Source: CAZHOV01 sp964534315
GTDB taxonomy: Bacteria > Bacteroidota > Bacteroidia > Chitinophagales > Saprospiraceae
Length of the DNA stretch: 12,487 nt
Direction: 5' to 3'
NCBI GenBank assembly: GCA_964534315.1
Contig: CAZHOV010000168.1
Coordinates: 1-12,487, forward strand
Under the pieces are notes generated by a model. The model worked only from the letters and a program-made list of their open reading frames with translations. It was not told where the DNA came from and ran no database searches. A program made the position numbers and the translations under genes. Positions 1 through 6,059 of this stretch are shown in pieces; the first letter of the stretch is position 1; each line of letters begins with the position of its first letter.

Positions 1-397
1 AAGGTCAACAGCATCCTGCTTAAAAGCAAGATGGGGTGGGGTTGATGGATACTTTAGAACATCCTATTAAAAGGGGCAAACAAAATATAAAAAGAGAAAA
101 CCTCATATTGAAAATATTTGTGTTTTTCATTTAAATTTTTTTACTAGATTAAAAAATATTGAAAGGGTTGATTTCACATGACAAGTCTAAATAGAATCTA
201 AAAACTGATTACTTCATGGGGATTAAGAATTTCTCTACCTTTTTAATTGTAGTTCTTTATAGAAGATAATTTTGTTTTTGATTAACTGTTGTGGGTAATA
301 TAATTTAGGGAATAGTGGAATAATTTTCATTAGTTTGGAGGTTTTAATTCAATTTACAGAAAAAATATAAGAAGTTCAATTTTGAACATTCCTTTTT
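1..397. other. AT-rich gene-free stretch
   Basis: No open frame of useful length and no recognisable gene or RNA is visible. The stretch is strongly AT-rich with many stops in all frames. A perfect 14-bp palindrome, GTTCAATTTTGAAC, lies at 374-387, ten bases before the terminal inverted repeat at 398; it could be a protein-binding site or chance. In frame 1 the first 45 bases read 14 codons (ending KSKMGWG) and a TGA, so the 3' end of a gene entering from the left is possible but cannot be supported from so little sequence. Confidence 0.5.
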
Positions 398-670
398 GGA
401 CTAGCGGGGGCATCTGTGTTAATAGTTACGGTTTTGAGCAATAAATAACAGCATTATCGTTCCGTTGGGATGTTTACATTGATCTAGATAAAAGGTTATA
501 TCTCTTTTCTGTATTAGGATTAGTCAAAATTCTTGCCTTTGCCAACATGGAAAGGGCTATGTTGAATCTAGATTCGGACTATAAAGGTACTTTTGAGCTG
601 GAAGTTATTATTATCGGTTCGTGTGCATATTGCTAACCGCAACTTTCTGCATGAATGCCCCTGCTAGTCC
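398..670. mobile_element. 273-bp element with long imperfect terminal inverted repeats (MITE-like)
   Basis: The left end reads GGACTAGCGGGGGCAT (398-413). The right end is its reverse complement with one mismatch, ATGCCCCTGCTAGTCC (655-670). The match continues inward with gaps: AGTTACGGTT then AGCAATA on the left (to 443) pairs with TATTGCTAACCGCAACT on the right (from 628). The arms are therefore about 43-46 bases long and enclose about 185 bases. The inside has only a short open frame without a good start (445-636), not recognisable as a transposase. No clear target-site duplication is seen (flanks CTTTTT and TTATTA). The arm length is close to the 38-bp ends of Tn3-family elements, and a probable Tn3 transposase fragment follows immediately, so a Tn3-derived miniature element is a reasonable guess. 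An unrelated IS remnant is the alternative. Confidence 0.55.
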
Positions 671-807
671 TTATTATCAGAAACATTTCACCAATTGCAT
701 GGCAGCATATTAATCTGCATGGGCTTTACCAATTCCTGAAAACACCTCCTGGAATTGATTGGGAAAAATTTGTCGGAAAAGTAAAAATCAAAAAAATGAA
801 GGAGTAG
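655..807 (+). pseudogene. C-terminal remnant of a Tn3-family transposase
   Basis: The frame running to the TAG at 805-807 encodes ISPIAWQHINLHGLYQF starting at 685. This resembles the conserved C-terminal signature of Tn3-family transposases (SPxxWxHINLxGxYxF/W), which lies shortly before the stop codon in those proteins. About 25-30 further residues, lysine-rich at the end, follow the motif. Family members are usually near 1000 residues, so about 95 percent of the gene is missing. The frame is closed upstream by a TGA at 652-654, exactly where the inverted-repeat element ends, so the ATG at 655 is probably an accident of that junction. It marks past transposition next to the leader-distal end of the CRISPR array. 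The assignment rests on motif memory only. Confidence 0.5.
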
Positions 808-883
808 TTACATGATGAAATTTTGGGATGTTTTACATTTTACCTTTTTGTCGCTACATTGATGGATACCCAACTTCAACCAA

Positions 884-1375
884 GTTTCAATTCCAATCTG
901 GTGCGATTAAAGGGTTGTTACCCAAATCTATAAAACCCTGGGTAAGCATGTTTCAATTCCAATCTGGTGCGATTAAAGGGCCATCAGTTTTAGTTTTTAT
1001 AGCTTTATCCCTATTGTTTCAATTCCAATCTGGTGCGATTAAAGGATTGGGTAATAATGGAGGCAACGGGTCCGGTATTTCGTTTCAATTCCAATCTGGT
1101 GCGATTAAAGGATTGAATTCGCTGGGTTCGTTCGTAAATACGTGCTTGTTTCAATTCCAATCTGGTGCGATTAAAGGCACCAATTGCCCCGTATCTACTT
1201 GCGCCCCTGAATACGTTTCAATTCCAATCTGGTGCGATTAAAGGCTGACATACTAGCCGTATTCGATAAACGAGGATCCAGTTTCAATTCCAATCTGGTG
1301 CGATTAAAGGGAACGAACACTTTTAGAAGAAGAAGCGGAAGTACTGTTTCAATTCCAATCTGGTGCGATTAAAGG
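884..1375 (-). CRISPR. CRISPR array, 8 identical 30-bp repeats and 7 spacers
   Basis: Repeats start at 884, 950, 1016, 1082, 1148, 1215, 1281 and 1346. Each is 30 bp and all eight are identical, opening GTTTCAATTCC and closing GGTGCGATTAAAGG on the plus strand. Spacers are 914-949, 980-1015, 1046-1081, 1112-1147, 1178-1214, 1245-1280 and 1311-1345, with lengths 36, 36, 36, 36, 37, 36 and 35. On the minus strand the repeat ends in ATTGAAAC, the 8-nt 5' handle typical of crRNAs in type I-A/I-B and type III systems. The array is therefore most likely read leftwards, in the same direction as cas4-cas1-cas2, with the leader at 1376-1603. The spacer at 1311-1345 would then be the newest and the one at 914-949 the oldest. 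No repeat has decayed, not even the leader-distal one, which suggests a young or recently active array. Strand is inferred from the handle and the cas orientation. Confidence 0.97.
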
Positions 1376-1603
1376 CCGTTTAATATTATTCTAAAGATAG
1401 TTAATAATCAAATGATTAGCAAGTGGAGAACTTTAAGAAATAGAATTTTTTGTAGTCTACCCACAGTAATAGGTTTTTACCGGGGGGTACGACAACTTCC
1501 TGTTTAGTTGAAAATCAACAACTTAAATGATTAACCTTCAAGATGTCAAAGAACATTGGCTAATGGTTAGCTTTGTCGACGACTAGCTGCGCCATCATAT
1601 CCG
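1376..1603 (-). promoter_or_regulatory. Probable CRISPR leader
   Basis: This 228-bp non-coding gap lies between the array and the 3' end of cas2. It is AT-rich next to the first repeat, as leaders usually are, and holds no gene. A run of six G (ACCGGGGGGTACGAC) stands out near 1479-1493 against the AT-rich background and could be a leader-anchoring motif. The call rests on the array orientation deduced from the ATTGAAAC repeat end and on position beside the adaptation genes. I could not identify an exact promoter. Confidence 0.6.
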
Positions 1604-1867
1604 TTATAAAAAATTGTCTAACGGATTGGGCTCTAAGCCTATCACCTGCTTTTCCAGCCAACGATTATTGCGGCTTGAGAAGATGATGAGGCTATCTTCA
1701 TCTTCTTCCATTATTGCTTTGGCTTTAAAAATGTATTCTTTCAGGCTTAACTCAGTCAATTCTCCTTCAAATACAGAGTTTTGTATCCAGTTTAAATAAC
1801 GTCTGCTCAGCTTCAACATTTTTCCTACCCGCTTTTCGTTTATATCATATACTGCAATAATATACAT
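1604..1867 (-). CDS. cas2: CRISPR-associated endonuclease Cas2
   Basis: Small Cas2 protein of 87 residues from the ATG at 1865-1867. The N-terminus MYIIAVYDINEKRVGKMLKL has the hydrophobic beta-strand ending in the conserved Asp (YD) seen in Cas2. It is followed by a ferredoxin-like fold pattern: the RYLNWIQNSVFEGEL segment and a strand with SLIIF. Cas2 dimers bridge two Cas1 dimers in the integrase complex that inserts new spacers at the leader-repeat junction. Reading from an upstream TTG (1879) or GTG (1876) would add four or three residues and overlap cas1. I prefer the ATG, which leaves a 2-nt gap after the cas1 stop, has GGTGG just upstream and fits the family N-terminus. It is the last gene of the cas4-cas1-cas2 operon and adjoins the leader. 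Confidence 0.95.
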   Translation of the reverse strand: MYIIAVYDINEKRVGKMLKLSRRYLNWIQNSVFEGELTELSLKEYIFKAKAIMEEDEDSLIIFSSRNNRWLEKQVIGLEPNPLDNFL

Positions 1868-1869
1868 AA

Positions 1870-2877
1870 TTACCACCAAATTTTAAAGGGTTTGTATTGT
1901 TCTTCCATCTTCAGGATATACTTCACTAACTTGTAACATTCTAACCGAACCAACCGCTTATAACTCACCTTTTTCTTAAGGCTCCGGTGCTGAATGGTTT
2001 CTGCTAAGCGCTCTTCAAATCCCTGGATAAAAACCTTTCGGCCGCTATCTTTCAAATACCATCCGTTTAACCGTTCTTCAAAATGCTTTTTCTGAATAAT
2101 TTTCTTGTTAACCATCTTGAAAATCGTACGATCGACTAATATCGGTTTAAAAATTTCTGCCAAATCCAGCGCAAGAGAAAATCGTCTATAGCCGGGTTCG
2201 TGTAAAAAGCTTATCGTCGGATTGAGCTGAGTATGGTAAATTTGATCCAGACACAACGTATAACACATCATATTTCCAAATGAGACCAAGGCGTTGATCT
2301 CATTAGAAGGTGGCTGTTTACCCCTGCCATTCATCTTCCAGTCGGTCAAAATATGATCAAATCCTTCATAATACGTCTGTCGGCAATTCCCCTCTAATCC
2401 CATTAATTCGTCGATATTTGCGGAAGACTGAATAGAACTGCGGTACATTTCAATAGATTCAATCTGCGTTTCCAATCCCCTACCCCGGTTATTATAGTAT
2501 TTCAGGTTTTTGAGCATATTAAAAGAGGCTCCGGCAACAAATTGTTGGGCAATATGCATTCTACGTTTTTTATGGACGTAGGTTCGTGTTTGTTCGATCT
2601 GCATTTTTCCCGCCAGGAGGTATTCTTTGGGTTGAAAGGACCCCGTGTAATGTTCGTAATAGTCAAAAAAATGAACCGGAATACGTTTTTTCCCCAAGAA
2701 GTTGAAGAGAGCGCTGTTGGTATCAACGCTTCCGAAGATGTATAATCCTTCCACTCCTTCTATTGGTAAATATTTGGGTTTAGCTTCTTGTCCATTTTCA
2801 TCGACGGCTACAAATTTAAGGGTATGATCTTTCCGGCTCATTCTCCCCGGATTAAAGAGATAATAGGTTCTTTTCAT
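1870..2877 (-). CDS. cas1: CRISPR-associated endonuclease/integrase Cas1 (type I-B-like)
   Basis: Full-length Cas1 of 335 residues, the metal-dependent integrase subunit that joins spacers to the array. The N-terminal beta domain (about 1-85, starting MKRTYYLFNPGRMSRKD) contains the IFGSVDTNSALFNFL segment typical of the subtype I-B family. The helical catalytic domain carries the expected residues: Glu162 in LMGLEGNCR, His226 in SFLHEPGYRR, and Asp238/Glu241 in LALDLAEIFKP. No key residue is missing, so the enzyme should be active. It follows cas4 by 6 nt and precedes cas2 by 2 nt, so all three genes are probably one transcript. The basic C-terminal tail (KPFKIWW) is normal for this subgroup. 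Subtype assignment is from overall resemblance and the fused order cas4-cas1-cas2. Confidence 0.97.
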   Translation of the reverse strand: MKRTYYLFNPGRMSRKDHTLKFVAVDENGQEAKPKYLPIEGVEGLYIFGSVDTNSALFNFLGKKRIPVHFFDYYEHYTGSFQPKEYLLAGKMQIEQTRTYVHKKRRMHIAQQFVAGASFNMLKNLKYYNNRGRGLETQIESIEMYRSSIQSSANIDELMGLEGNCRQTYYEGFDHILTDWKMNGRGKQPPSNEINALVSFGNMMCYTLCLDQIYHTQLNPTISFLHEPGYRRFSLALDLAEIFKPILVDRTIFKMVNKKIIQKKHFEERLNGWYLKDSGRKVFIQGFEERLAETIQHRSLKKKVSYKRLVRLECYKLVKYILKMEEQYKPFKIWW

Positions 2878-2883
2878 AAGCAG

Positions 2884-3393
2884 TTATTGAACATTGTTGA
2901 TTAAGCAAAAATCGCGGTACGCACATTTTTTGCAGATCGTTTTTTGGATAAAGGGCGGGCAATCCGGTTGACTGATGATACGCTTTACTTGTTCCTCCCA
3001 ATCAGAGATGATCTGCAAGTCGTCTTTTTCCAGCCATACCTCCTCCCGTTCCCGGAGTCTGGGGTATTCCAATAGGCCATGGCTAATCTTTATCCCATTT
3101 CGTTGTAGTACAAAGAGGTAGTATTTGAGTTGAGCTACATGGGCATATTCGCGCTTATTCGATTTTTTCACCTCCCGGACAATCCCCTTTTTTGCATCGA
3201 AGTGGTCGATCTTGATGCCCTCCACAGCTACTTCCTGCCATTTGGAGGCCCGGTTTTGATAGCTTGCCTCCTGTATAAATTTACCTTCCGCCACAAGGGC
3301 GCTTTCCTGTTCCATATTGATCCCGTTGGCAAAGAGCCATAGTTTGCGGTGGCAGAGGTGGAAGTAGGCGATGTGGGTGCCGGTGGTGTGCAT
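2884..3393 (-). CDS. cas4: CRISPR-associated Cas4 nuclease (RecB-like, Fe-S cluster)
   Basis: A 169-residue Cas4. Four cysteines suited to a 4Fe-4S cluster are present: Cys14 near the N-terminus (HLCHRKLWL) and Cys154, Cys157 and Cys163 near the C-terminus (CKKCAYRDFC). Between them is the PD-(D/E)XK nuclease core: Glu36 (VAEGKF), Asp63 (IKIDHF), Glu74-Val-Lys76 (REVKKS) and the QLKYYLFVL helix (motif QxxxY, residues 88-96). Cas4 trims prespacers and selects the PAM end before Cas1-Cas2 integrate them. It is the first gene of the three-gene adaptation operon. Upstream there is only a 35-bp gap to a divergent Uma2 gene, so no cas3, cas5, cas7 or cas8 precedes it as would be usual in subtype I-B. 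The ATG start matches the expected N-terminus (TGTHIAYFHLCHRKL). Confidence 0.95.
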   Translation of the reverse strand: MHTTGTHIAYFHLCHRKLWLFANGINMEQESALVAEGKFIQEASYQNRASKWQEVAVEGIKIDHFDAKKGIVREVKKSNKREYAHVAQLKYYLFVLQRNGIKISHGLLEYPRLREREEVWLEKDDLQIISDWEEQVKRIISQPDCPPFIQKTICKKCAYRDFCLINNVQ

Positions 3394-3406
3394 GGGATAT
3401 TATTTG

Positions 3407-3414
3407 TATTTTTG
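3407..3414 (+). promoter_or_regulatory. Candidate Bacteroidota -7 box upstream of the Uma2 gene
   Basis: TATTTTTG fits the Bacteroidota -7 consensus TAnnTTTG. It lies 14 bases before the ATG at 3429, which would give a very short 5' leader of about 8 nt. No clear -33 TTTG is visible at the right spacing, and the region is T-rich, so chance is possible. Confidence 0.25.
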
Positions 3415-3428
3415 TTAAAAAGAAATTA

Positions 3429-4136
3429 ATGATTACAGATATAAATCAATTAGACCTCAACAAGCGATACACCTATGCGGATTATCTTACCTGGCAATTA
3501 GACGAGATGGTTGAATTGATTCGCGGTAAAGTGTTTCGGATGTCACCAGCTCCGGGCCGTTTGCATCAGGAGATATCTAGTAGTTTATTGCGTATTTTAC
3601 TTCCGTTTTTCAGTCAATCCGTTTGTCATATTTATCATGCTCCCTTTGATGTTCGGCTCCCCTTACCCCCTGAGCATAAGGAAGCGGATAAAATCAGTAC
3701 GGTTGTCCAGCCAGATATTTGTGTAGTATGTGATGAATCCAAATTAGACGATCGCGGCTGTAAAGGGGCTCCTGATTGGATCATAGAAATCCTCTCTCCT
3801 GGCACCTCCAAAAAAGATTTAACTGATAAATATGATATTTATGAGCATTCAGGCGTTCGCGAATACTGGATTGTCCACCCCCAGGATGCCACTGTTATTC
3901 CTTATCGGTTAGACGAAAAAGGTCGCTATCAACTCCTCCGCAACACCCCCTTTGCCAAGGGCGAATCTATTCCGGTTGGTATTTTTCCGGAATTGGTGGT
4001 GGAATTGGAGGAAGTGTTTGGGAATTTGCTAACCCCTAATCTCACTCTCCCACCCAAACCTTCTCAATCACAACTTCTCCGCCTTCCAACTCCATCCGCA
4101 CCACATACAGACCATCAGGAAACTCCCCTACCCTAA
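3429..4136 (+). CDS. Uma2-family (DUF820) restriction-endonuclease-like protein
   Basis: A 235-residue protein of the Uma2 family, which has a PD-(D/E)XK fold. Features seen: Glu29 in MVELIRGKVFRMSP, the RLHQEIS helix (His46), QPDICVV (Asp96), a strand with Glu120 (DWIIEILSPGTSKKD), Lys134 in DKYDIYEHSGV, and the family signature GVREYWIVHP near residue 142. The nuclease core seems intact; cellular roles of this family are poorly known. The recognisable domain ends near residue 200 (EEVFGNLL). The last ~35 residues, rich in Pro, Leu and Ser, are read from the antisense of the neighbouring hydrolase gene, so they are probably a non-conserved extension after loss of an earlier stop. The gene is divergent from cas4 (35-bp gap), but nothing links it functionally to CRISPR. 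Confidence 0.85.
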   Translation: MITDINQLDLNKRYTYADYLTWQLDEMVELIRGKVFRMSPAPGRLHQEISSSLLRILLPFFSQSVCHIYHAPFDVRLPLPPEHKEADKISTVVQPDICVVCDESKLDDRGCKGAPDWIIEILSPGTSKKDLTDKYDIYEHSGVREYWIVHPQDATVIPYRLDEKGRYQLLRNTPFAKGESIPVGIFPELVVELEEVFGNLLTPNLTLPPKPSQSQLLRLPTPSAPHTDHQETPLP

Positions 4137-5358
4137 CCCGCGCAGTCTTGCTATTGACAAGCTCAGTTTTAAGGAGCTTTCCTTGTACATCGAAAAGCCT
4201 TAGCCGCTGGATGACTGTTGCTGCTTCCATATGGATAAACGAACGGGCAGGATTCGGATAAATAGTTACTTTTACATCAGTTTGTAGTGCTTTTACATCA
4301 GATGCTACGCACTCCAATTGATTGATGTATTGCCAGATCTTGTTGTTGAAGACAGGTGAGATTAAGCCGTTGTCATCGCCTGGCTGATCGCCCATGCGGA
4401 TCCAAACCAGGTTTTGAGAAGGTACTACATTGATCAACTGTCCGTTCTTGCCCATAGCGGCGTACAGGTCTTCGGGAGCATCTTCGTTGAGCGAGCCCGG
4501 AAACTGGAATTGCACCTGTGGGACCATAAAACTGCTTTTGCCATTCAACCACGTCAAGTAGCCATATGAAAGATTAAGATCTTGTGAAGAATTGATCATC
4601 TCCCCGAAATATTGACCATCGCCTAAAACAGGAATGCCATTCCAGTGTCCTTCCGCCAGCAGCAAAAGCCCATAACGGGCCATCGACCTGGGCGTACTAA
4701 AGAAAACACGGTTATCGCCTAGCGGAATGTACCCGCCGTTCATGCCAATCTTGTTGCGAATACGGCTGGCCTGATACTGATTGATATGTTCTCCTGTCGC
4801 ATTTTCCAGTACAGTAGTCAGTAGCGTGTAAGGGCCATTGTGATAAGCCCAACGTGCACCCGCATCAGCTTTATAAAGTAAACAGGAATCACCTTTGCAA
4901 TCTGGATTAGGTACCCCTTCATCTAGACCGGTTGACATGCTGAGTTGGTGGTAAATAGTGATTTTGGCTTCCTGTTCCGGCGTGCAATTCGTCCAACCTT
5001 GCCCTAAGTATTGGGAAGTGGTATCATCAATCGATAAAATGCCTTCCTCTTGAGCAATACCAACAAGCATAGCGGTGTAGGTTTTTCCTGCAGATGCCCA
5101 ATACCAGCTGCTATCCTGGCTGAAGGTTCCAAAGTATTTTTCCAATACGATTTTACCATCTTTCAACAAGAGGAAAGCTTTGGAATCATTTTCTTCTAAA
5201 TATTGGTACAAGGAATCGATCTGCTCAGGGCAATAGCCCAGAGTTTCCGCACTAAGCGTATCCCAGGTGTCCGCGCCCGTGGGCGGGAAATAGAGGGATT
5301 GAGCCTTTGATATGGAAGTAAAAATCAACAATGGGATCAGGTATAGGATTGCGCGCAT
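4042..5358 (-). CDS. Secreted serine hydrolase (beta-lactamase/class C-like) with type IX sorting domain
   Basis: A 438-residue exported protein. Residues 1-19 form a Sec signal peptide (hydrophobic LYLIPLLIF, cleavage after SKA). The catalytic domain of the beta-lactamase/penicillin-binding family shows the SxxK motif Ser89-Ala-Gly-Lys92 in WASAGKTYTA, the YxN motif Tyr172-His-Asn174 in WAYHNGPY, and a third-motif candidate KNG at 304-306. Residues ~363-438 are a type IX secretion C-terminal sorting domain: VTIYPNPARSF, LRLFDVQGKLL, FPDGLYVVRM and a final VIEKVWV. The protein is therefore expected to cross the outer membrane by T9SS and be released or anchored at the surface. The substrate is unknown: peptidoglycan-related peptide, ester or beta-lactam are all possible. 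The 3' end overlaps the convergent Uma2 gene by 95 bp. It appears monocistronic. Confidence 0.9.
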   Translation of the reverse strand: MRAILYLIPLLIFTSISKAQSLYFPPTGADTWDTLSAETLGYCPEQIDSLYQYLEENDSKAFLLLKDGKIVLEKYFGTFSQDSSWYWASAGKTYTAMLVGIAQEEGILSIDDTTSQYLGQGWTNCTPEQEAKITIYHQLSMSTGLDEGVPNPDCKGDSCLLYKADAGARWAYHNGPYTLLTTVLENATGEHINQYQASRIRNKIGMNGGYIPLGDNRVFFSTPRSMARYGLLLLAEGHWNGIPVLGDGQYFGEMINSSQDLNLSYGYLTWLNGKSSFMVPQVQFQFPGSLNEDAPEDLYAAMGKNGQLINVVPSQNLVWIRMGDQPGDDNGLISPVFNNKIWQYINQLECVASDVKALQTDVKVTIYPNPARSFIHMEAATVIQRLRLFDVQGKLLKTELVNSKTARVRVGEFPDGLYVVRMELEGGEVVIEKVWVGE

Positions 5359-6059
5359 AGATTTTTTTATTTTGTTGGACTAGCGTTTAAAGAAAAGGTT
5401 TAAATAGCATCTTGATATTGGTCCCTTTTCCACGAACGATGCCCCTGGTTGGAGAAGGCATAGTCTGCGATGCCCTTTATTACTTTGGCGCTTTAGCTCC
5501 AGCGTATTTAAAGATTGGTGCAGCGCACCAACATCTTGATAGCACAGGAAAATTACCGTTCGTGAATGGTGCAGCGCACCTGGATATGAAAACCAAGGAC
5601 GCATTAAAATCTGGAAAAAAATATCAAGCTCCTCCGGAGCATCCACAATTTTGGGCGGTATAAATACTACCAATGCTTAGCTCCTCCGGAGCAAAAGATT
5701 AAAGATCTATAAGTTGAAGAAACTGCCTGGCCATTCTTTGGACCTCTTGGCTATTGATAGCATCGTGGTTATTGCATAGTTAGTAAGCAAAGTAGGCTAA
5801 TTTTAGCCCCTGAAGGTGTTCAATTTTAATTGATTTGGCTGAACTCTAATGCTCTGCCATTATGGGGGTATTCCGTTTTGCTCCGGAGGAGTAACCTATT
5901 TGTAGTGTTTAACCGGGTAGGATATCTTTAAATGCTCCGGAGGAGCTAACTATTTTTTGTCAGGATTTTCAATGCTTCCCTAGTTTTGTATTCCGGTGCG
6001 CTACACCCTAAAATTCTTCATTCCTAATTCCTCATTGTTCTTTGCACATTGCATATCGC
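5359..6059. other. 700-bp intergenic region with palindromic repeats, no intact gene
   Basis: Between the start of the hydrolase gene and the 3' end of the kinase gene I see no credible protein gene. Short open frames here run through palindromic repeats on both strands and look spurious. The palindrome cluster at 5517-6007 occupies most of the space. Farther left, two GCGATGCCC-like stretches (near 5439 and 5468) and the imperfect stem at 5490-5505 (CGCTTTAGCTCCAGCG) may be decayed members of the same kind. At 5699-5779 on the minus strand, 26 codons ending RMARQFLQLIDL and a TAA have a protein-like composition and could be a gene relic. Confidence 0.6.
5517..6007. repeat. Mirrored cluster of 13-bp palindromic (REP-like) repeats, two families
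   Basis: Family A is GGTGCAGCGCACC at 5517-5529 and 5568-5580. Family B is GCTCCTCCGGAGC at 5628-5640 and 5680-5692. To the right come the reverse orientation of B, GCTCCGGAGGAG(C/T), at 5880-5892 and 5934-5946, and a reverse-orientation A variant, GGTGCGCTACACC, at 5995-6007. Spacing is regular: 51 and 52 bases within left pairs, 54 within the right pair, and 60 and 61 between A and B on either side. The sequence between the B copies is also related when one side is reverse-complemented (TAAgCatTgGTAGTaTTTA against TAAcCtaTTtGTAGTgTTTA). All copies can form hairpins. They resemble intergenic REP-like elements of Bacteroidota; function is unknown. Confidence 0.8.

Noticed and set aside
1..45. 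Possible 3' end of a gene entering from the left (ends KSKMGWG, TGA)
   Set aside because: Only 14 codons, and other frames are equally open over this length. The GWG ending loosely recalls RAMP proteins, but the evidence is far too thin to claim a cas gene.
445..636. Open frame of about 63 codons inside the TIR element
   Set aside because: No start codon near the beginning, no recognisable motif, and its end overlaps the right inverted-repeat arm. Probably chance.
828..1241. Open frame of 137 codons with a repeated FQFQSGAIKG peptide
   Set aside because: It is the CRISPR array read as protein: repeat plus spacer is usually 66 bp, a multiple of 3, which keeps the frame open and repeats the peptide. 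It ends where the 37-bp spacer at 1178-1214 shifts the phase.
5377..5385. GGACTAGCG, identical to the first nine bases of the TIR at 398
   Set aside because: No further similarity around it and no partner arm nearby; a nine-base match can occur by chance.
5380..5673. Overlapping open frames on both strands (also 5412-5663 on plus)
   Set aside because: Both run through the palindromic repeats, lack family resemblance, and owe their length to the GC-rich palindromes.
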